The notes beneath the pieces are model-generated. The model saw nothing but the letters and a program-made list of their open reading frames with translations, searched no databases and was not told the DNA's origin. From the NCBI GenBank assembly GCA_036226585.1, contig CP108997.1:2356001-2420000 (forward strand): 64,000 bases of DNA, given 5' to 3'. Both the position numbers and the translations under genes were made by a program. Shown here piece after piece: positions 61,259-64,000 of this stretch (its first letter is position 1; each line of letters starts with the position of its first letter). Origin of the DNA: Streptomyces sp. NBC_00708. Lineage in GTDB: Bacteria; Actinomycetota; Actinomycetes; Streptomycetales; Streptomycetaceae.

Positions 61259-61459
61259 GTTCCCTGAGCCGGCCGACGGAGCCGACGAACGCCGACCACG
61301 CCGCCGGGTCGAAGGCGAGTGCAGGGAGGCCTTGGAATCGCGCAGGCGGACGCCGGACGCGGGGCCGGGGGACAGCGCCACCTCGACGACCTCGGGGCCC
61401 GCCGGGTCGCAGGGGACGCGGCGGGGCTCCTCCCGCTCCCGGGCCCGGTCGGGGCCCGG

Positions 61460-61656
61460 TCGGGGCCCGGCTCCCCGGCGGCGCGGGCCTCGCGGCGTTC
61501 GGCCGCCAGTTGCTCGTCCCGTCGCTGCCGCTCCGGGCGGTCGAGTTCCACCGTCCTGGCCTTCAGGGCGCCGCGGTGCGCCGGCACGCCGGACGCGAGG
61601 GTGCCGGCCACCCCCACGACGGCGCCGACGAGAGCGGTCAGGGAAGGGGTCCACAA
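61460..61656 (-). pseudogene. Decayed remnant of a small membrane-protein gene
   Basis: On the minus strand a TTG-start frame opens WTPSLTALVGAVVGVAGT, a good TM helix, then a coiled-coil-like basic segment RPERQRRDEQLAAERREAR. The rest of the frame degenerates into Pro/Arg-rich low-complexity sequence, and neighbouring frames do not continue it well. It resembles the start of a common Streptomyces protein with one N-terminal helix and a long helical cytoplasmic part. The 61259-61710 interval therefore looks like a frameshifted or truncated gene rather than a functional one. Confidence 0.35.
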
Positions 61657-61710
61657 CTCAGAAACTACGCGAAGTGCGCCCCGGATGAACCGAGTTGCCG
61701 CGATCCGGCC

Positions 61711-62742
61711 TCACGAGGAGTCGCGGACCACCAGTTCCGTGGGGAGCACGATCTGGGCGCGGTCCGCGCTCTCGCCGGAGATCATGTCGAGCAGGACCCG
61801 GGTCATCGTGCGGCCCATCTCCTCGATCGGCTGGCGCACGCTGGTGAGGGCCGGGTCCATGTGGCGGGCCACGGCCGAGTCGTCGAAGCCGATGAGGGCG
61901 ACGTCGTCGGGGATGCGGCGGCCGGCCTCGCGCAGGACCTGGCGGGCGCCGGCGGCCATCACGTCGGAGGCGGCGAAGACCGCGTCCACGTCGGGGCGGC
62001 GGGCGAGCAGGTCGCGCATGGCCCGGACGCCGCCCTCCTCGGAGAAGTCGGCGGGGGCGATCAGCCGCTCGTCGGGCTCCAGGCCCGCGTCGCGGACGGC
62101 CTGGCGGTAGCCGTCCAGGCGGCTCTGGGAGGCGTAGACGTCGAGCCGGCCGGTGATCGTGGCGATGGTGCGGCGGCCGCGCGAGACGAGGTGTTCCACC
62201 GCGCCGCGGGCGCCCTCGAAGTTGTCGGAGTCGACCGAGGAGAGCGATTCGGCGGCGGATCTGCGGCCGTTCATCACGGCGGGCATGCCGAGCTGTTCCA
62301 GCAGGTCGGGCAGCGGGTCGTCGGCGTGCACGGAGACCAGCAGCACGCCGTCCACACGGTGCGCGGTGAGGTACTGGGCGAGCCTGCGGCGCTCGCGGTC
62401 GCTGCCGACGAGGGTGAGCAGCAGCTGCATCTCCGTATCGGCCAGGGCGGCGCCGACCCCGCGCACGATGTCGGAGAAGTACGGCTCCGCGAAGAAGCGG
62501 CTCTCCGACTCGGGCACGACGAGCGCGATGGCGTCGGTACGGTTGCCGGCCAGCGCACGGGCCGCGCGGTTGGGTACGTAACCCAGCTCGGCGACGGCGG
62601 CCTCGACCGCCTCCCTGGTGTGGGCGCTGACGCGGGGCGATCCGTTGATGACGCGCGAGGCCGTGCCCCGCCCGACCCCCGCCCGCGCCGCGACCTCTTC
62701 GAGCGTGGGCCGGCCCCCGCTCCGTACTCGCGCTGCCGTCAT
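61711..62742 (-). CDS. cebR: LacI-family regulator, CebR-like (cello-oligosaccharide repressor)
   Basis: A 343-residue LacI/GalR repressor. HTH RPTLEEVAARAGVGRGTASRVINGSPRVS with hinge helix about residues 55-65, and an effector domain containing VALVVPESESRFFAEPYFSDIVRG, VDGVLLVSVHADDPLPDLLEQL and SVDSDNFEGARGAVEHLV. The RFFAEPYFSDIVRGVG stretch and the exact CebR box upstream identify it as CebR-like; CebR represses cellobiose/cellotriose uptake and bglC and is released by cellobiose. It lies downstream of bglC on the same strand. ATG 62742 follows GGGAGGCAGCC. Confidence 0.85.
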   Translation of the reverse strand: MTAARVRSGGRPTLEEVAARAGVGRGTASRVINGSPRVSAHTREAVEAAVAELGYVPNRAARALAGNRTDAIALVVPESESRFFAEPYFSDIVRGVGAALADTEMQLLLTLVGSDRERRRLAQYLTAHRVDGVLLVSVHADDPLPDLLEQLGMPAVMNGRRSAAESLSSVDSDNFEGARGAVEHLVSRGRRTIATITGRLDVYASQSRLDGYRQAVRDAGLEPDERLIAPADFSEEGGVRAMRDLLARRPDVDAVFAASDVMAAGARQVLREAGRRIPDDVALIGFDDSAVARHMDPALTSVRQPIEEMGRTMTRVLLDMISGESADRAQIVLPTELVVRDSS

Positions 62743-62853
62743 GGCTGCCTCCCGTTCGCGGTCAATTTCTCACAGTCGGATAACCAAACCAAGTCCTGGT
62801 GTGGGTTCCCTTGACACTCTGCGGGACCGGTCGGCCGCTCCCCTCCCCCACTC

Positions 62854-62871
62854 AGTGGGAGCGCTCCCACT
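62854..62871. promoter_or_regulatory. Perfect CebR box
   Basis: AGTGGGAGCGCTCCCACT, an 18-bp perfect palindrome containing TGGGAGCGCTCCCA, the CebR consensus, 112 bp upstream of the LacI gene. It implies autoregulation. Confidence 0.88.
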
Positions 62872-62923
62872 CTACGCGCGTGGTCAAGCGTTCCGCACAG
62901 GCCGGGGGCGGAGCCGGGAAACG

Positions 62924-62955
62924 GCTGAGACCCGGCACGGATGCCGGGTCTCAGC
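62924..62955 (-). terminator. Terminator after bglC
   Basis: GCTGAGACCCGGCA (62924-62937) and TGCCGGGTCTCAGC (62942-62955), a 14-bp stem with a 4-nt loop, 42 bp beyond the bglC stop on the minus strand. Confidence 0.82.
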
Positions 62956-62997
62956 GGGCCGGTACGGGTCAGGACGTACCGGAGAGGGAGGGAGATG

Positions 62998-64000
62998 TCA
63001 GGCGAGGTCGCCCTGCGGGGGCAGTGCGTGGCGGCGGATCACATCGGCGTACCAGTGGGCACTGGCCTTCGGGATGCGGCGCTGCGAGGCGTAGTCCACG
63101 TACACGGCACCGAAGCGCTTCGAATAGCCGTACGCCCACTCGAAGTTGTCCATCAGCGACCAGAGGAAGTAGCCGCGCACATCCGCGCCGTCGGCCACCG
63201 CGCGCTGCACGGCGTCGAGGTGGCCGTGCAGGTAGGCGATGCGCTCGGGGTCCTGCACCCGGCCCTCGGGCGAGACGTAGTCGTCGAAGGCGGCGCCGTT
63301 CTCGGTGACCATGAGCGGGACGCCGGGGTGCTCGCGGGTGACGTCCATGAGCAGGTTGTAGAGCCCGTTGGGGTCGATCGACCAGTTCATGGCGGTGGTC
63401 GGCTTGCCGTCGGCGAGATGGAAGGCGACGTGCTCGGAGCCGGGCCAGGGCGAGTAGTCGCTGGCGCCGTGGCCGTCGTTGCGGGTGTCGCCGGCGCCCT
63501 CTGCGGGCGTGGAGACCAGGGTCGGCGTGTAGTAGTTGACGCCGAGGACGTCGACCGGGCGGGAGATCGCCTCCAGGTCGCCGTCCCGCACCAGCTTCGA
63601 CCAGTCCACCACGTGCGCGGTGTCCGTGAGCAGGTCCTCCGGGTAGGCGCCGTGCAGCATCGGTCCGGTGAAGACCCGGTTACCGACCGCGTCGATACGG
63701 CGGGCGGCGTCCGCGTCCTCGGGGCTCGGCGTCAGCGGGCGCACCTGGTGGAGATTGAGGGTGACCGAGGTCTGCGCGGTAGCGGGGAGTTGACCGCGCA
63801 GAACCTCGATCGCCCGGCCATGGGCGAGATTGAGGTGGTGGGCCGCCCGCAGGGCGGAGGCGGGCTCGGTGCGTCCGGGGGCGTGCACCCCGGAGCCGTA
63901 GCCGAGGAAGGCCGAGCACCACGGCTCGTTGAAGGTGGTCCACATGCCGACGCGGTCGCCGAGGGCGCCGGCCATGATCGCGGTGTAGTCCGCGAACCGC
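62998..64000 (-). CDS. bglC: Beta-glucosidase, GH1 (partial, 5' end outside window)
   Basis: The C-terminal about 334 residues of a GH1 beta-glucosidase that hydrolyses cellobiose in the cytoplasm. The acid/base Glu is in TTFNEPW (near 63930), and the nucleophile Glu in [12 protein letters not shown] (near 63300). C-terminal [19 protein letters not shown] is the conserved aglycone-binding stretch. The reading frame is open to the window end (upstream residues [14 protein letters not shown]). Next to a CebR-like regulator, it corresponds to bglC of the cellobiose-utilisation locus; the cebEFG permease genes would lie beyond the window. Confidence 0.9.
   Translation of the reverse strand, partial: RFADYTAIMAGALGDRVGMWTTFNEPWCSAFLGYGSGVHAPGRTEPASALRAAHHLNLAHGRAIEVLRGQLPATAQTSVTLNLHQVRPLTPSPEDADAARRIDAVGNRVFTGPMLHGAYPEDLLTDTAHVVDWSKLVRDGDLEAISRPVDVLGVNYYTPTLVSTPAEGAGDTRNDGHGASDYSPWPGSEHVAFHLADGKPTTAMNWSIDPNGLYNLLMDVTREHPGVPLMVTENGAAFDDYVSPEGRVQDPERIAYLHGHLDAVQRAVADGADVRGYFLWSLMDNFEWAYGYSKRFGAVYVDYASQRRIPKASAHWYADVIRRHALPPQGDLA

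Overview
The window is chromosomal DNA of a high-GC actinomycete, almost certainly a Streptomyces. Evidence: very GC-rich codon usage throughout, GTG starts with GGAGG-type ribosome sites, an adpA gene with its TTA codon followed by orn and tRNA-His, a CebR box, a DmdR1-type iron box and DasR-like (dre) sites. From memory, the gene order (copZ-copA, citrate synthase, RecD2-like helicase, NagZ-like GH3, leucine catabolism operon, DesE-like lipoprotein, GH20 hexosaminidase, glmS, adpA, orn, cebR/bglC) follows the S. coelicolor core region around SCO2730-SCO2798. I saw no prophage, IS element, CRISPR array or replication origin.

Layout. 0-2 kb: inositol-type catabolism (iolC and a divergent sugar isomerase). 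2.3-6.4 kb: a secreted peptidoglycan-binding protein, a tiny HTH protein, and an MMPL exporter divergent from a TetR regulator with two tandem 24-bp operators between them. 6.3-9.3 kb: a copper module (CsoR-type operator, copZ, copA). 9.3-9.8 kb: a non-coding interval with two stem-loops carrying six-C loops on the minus strand (6C RNA), plus another pair of C-rich hairpins. 9.8-15.4 kb: citrate synthase, helicase, an NAD-binding protein/HxlR pair and a lipoprotein. 15.5-20.7 kb: an uncharacterised LacI-controlled sugar catabolic cluster (MocA-type dehydrogenase, DUF993 protein, two TIM-barrel isomerases). 20.7-27.4 kb: EamA/LysR pair, Tat-exported GH3 enzyme, S37 peptidase carrying an in-frame repeat insertion, small secreted proteins. 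27.4-35.5 kb: a fused heterodimeric-type ABC exporter, a class A beta-lactamase-like protein, a ThDP decarboxylase/ureohydrolase pair and a small membrane protein. 35.7-40.7 kb: GntR regulator, acyl-CoA dehydrogenase, TesB thioesterase, CDF transporter, a phosphatase-like protein.

40.7-45.5 kb is the most unusual locus. A processive GT2 beta-glycan synthase is followed after 15 bp by a 982-residue protein fusing a membrane acyltransferase-3 domain, an SGNH domain and a GH16 glycanase domain. Two inverted DasR-like sites sit in its promoter region. It looks like a self-contained machine for making, acylating and trimming a cell-surface glucan under amino-sugar control.

45.5-52.1 kb is a leucine/isovalerate catabolism operon (carboxyltransferase, biotin carboxylase, HMG-CoA lyase, acyl-CoA dehydrogenase) with a divergent TetR and paired operators. 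52.2-57.5 kb holds a DesE-like siderophore receptor with an iron box, a GH20 hexosaminidase with a dre-like site, a leaderless small gene behind a perfect 20-bp palindrome, and glmS ended by a strong terminator. 57.8-61.2 kb: universal stress protein, a roughly 0.9-kb non-coding region, adpA, orn and tRNA-His. 61.4-64 kb: a decayed ORF, a CebR-like LacI regulator with a perfect CebR box, and a GH1 beta-glucosidase cut by the window edge.

Amino-sugar and glycan use recurs across the window: NagZ-like GH3, GH20, glmS, the dre-like sites at the GT2 locus and at hexosaminidase, and cellobiose control at the right end. Signal-peptide, membrane and family calls come from reading the protein sequences; no database search was run.
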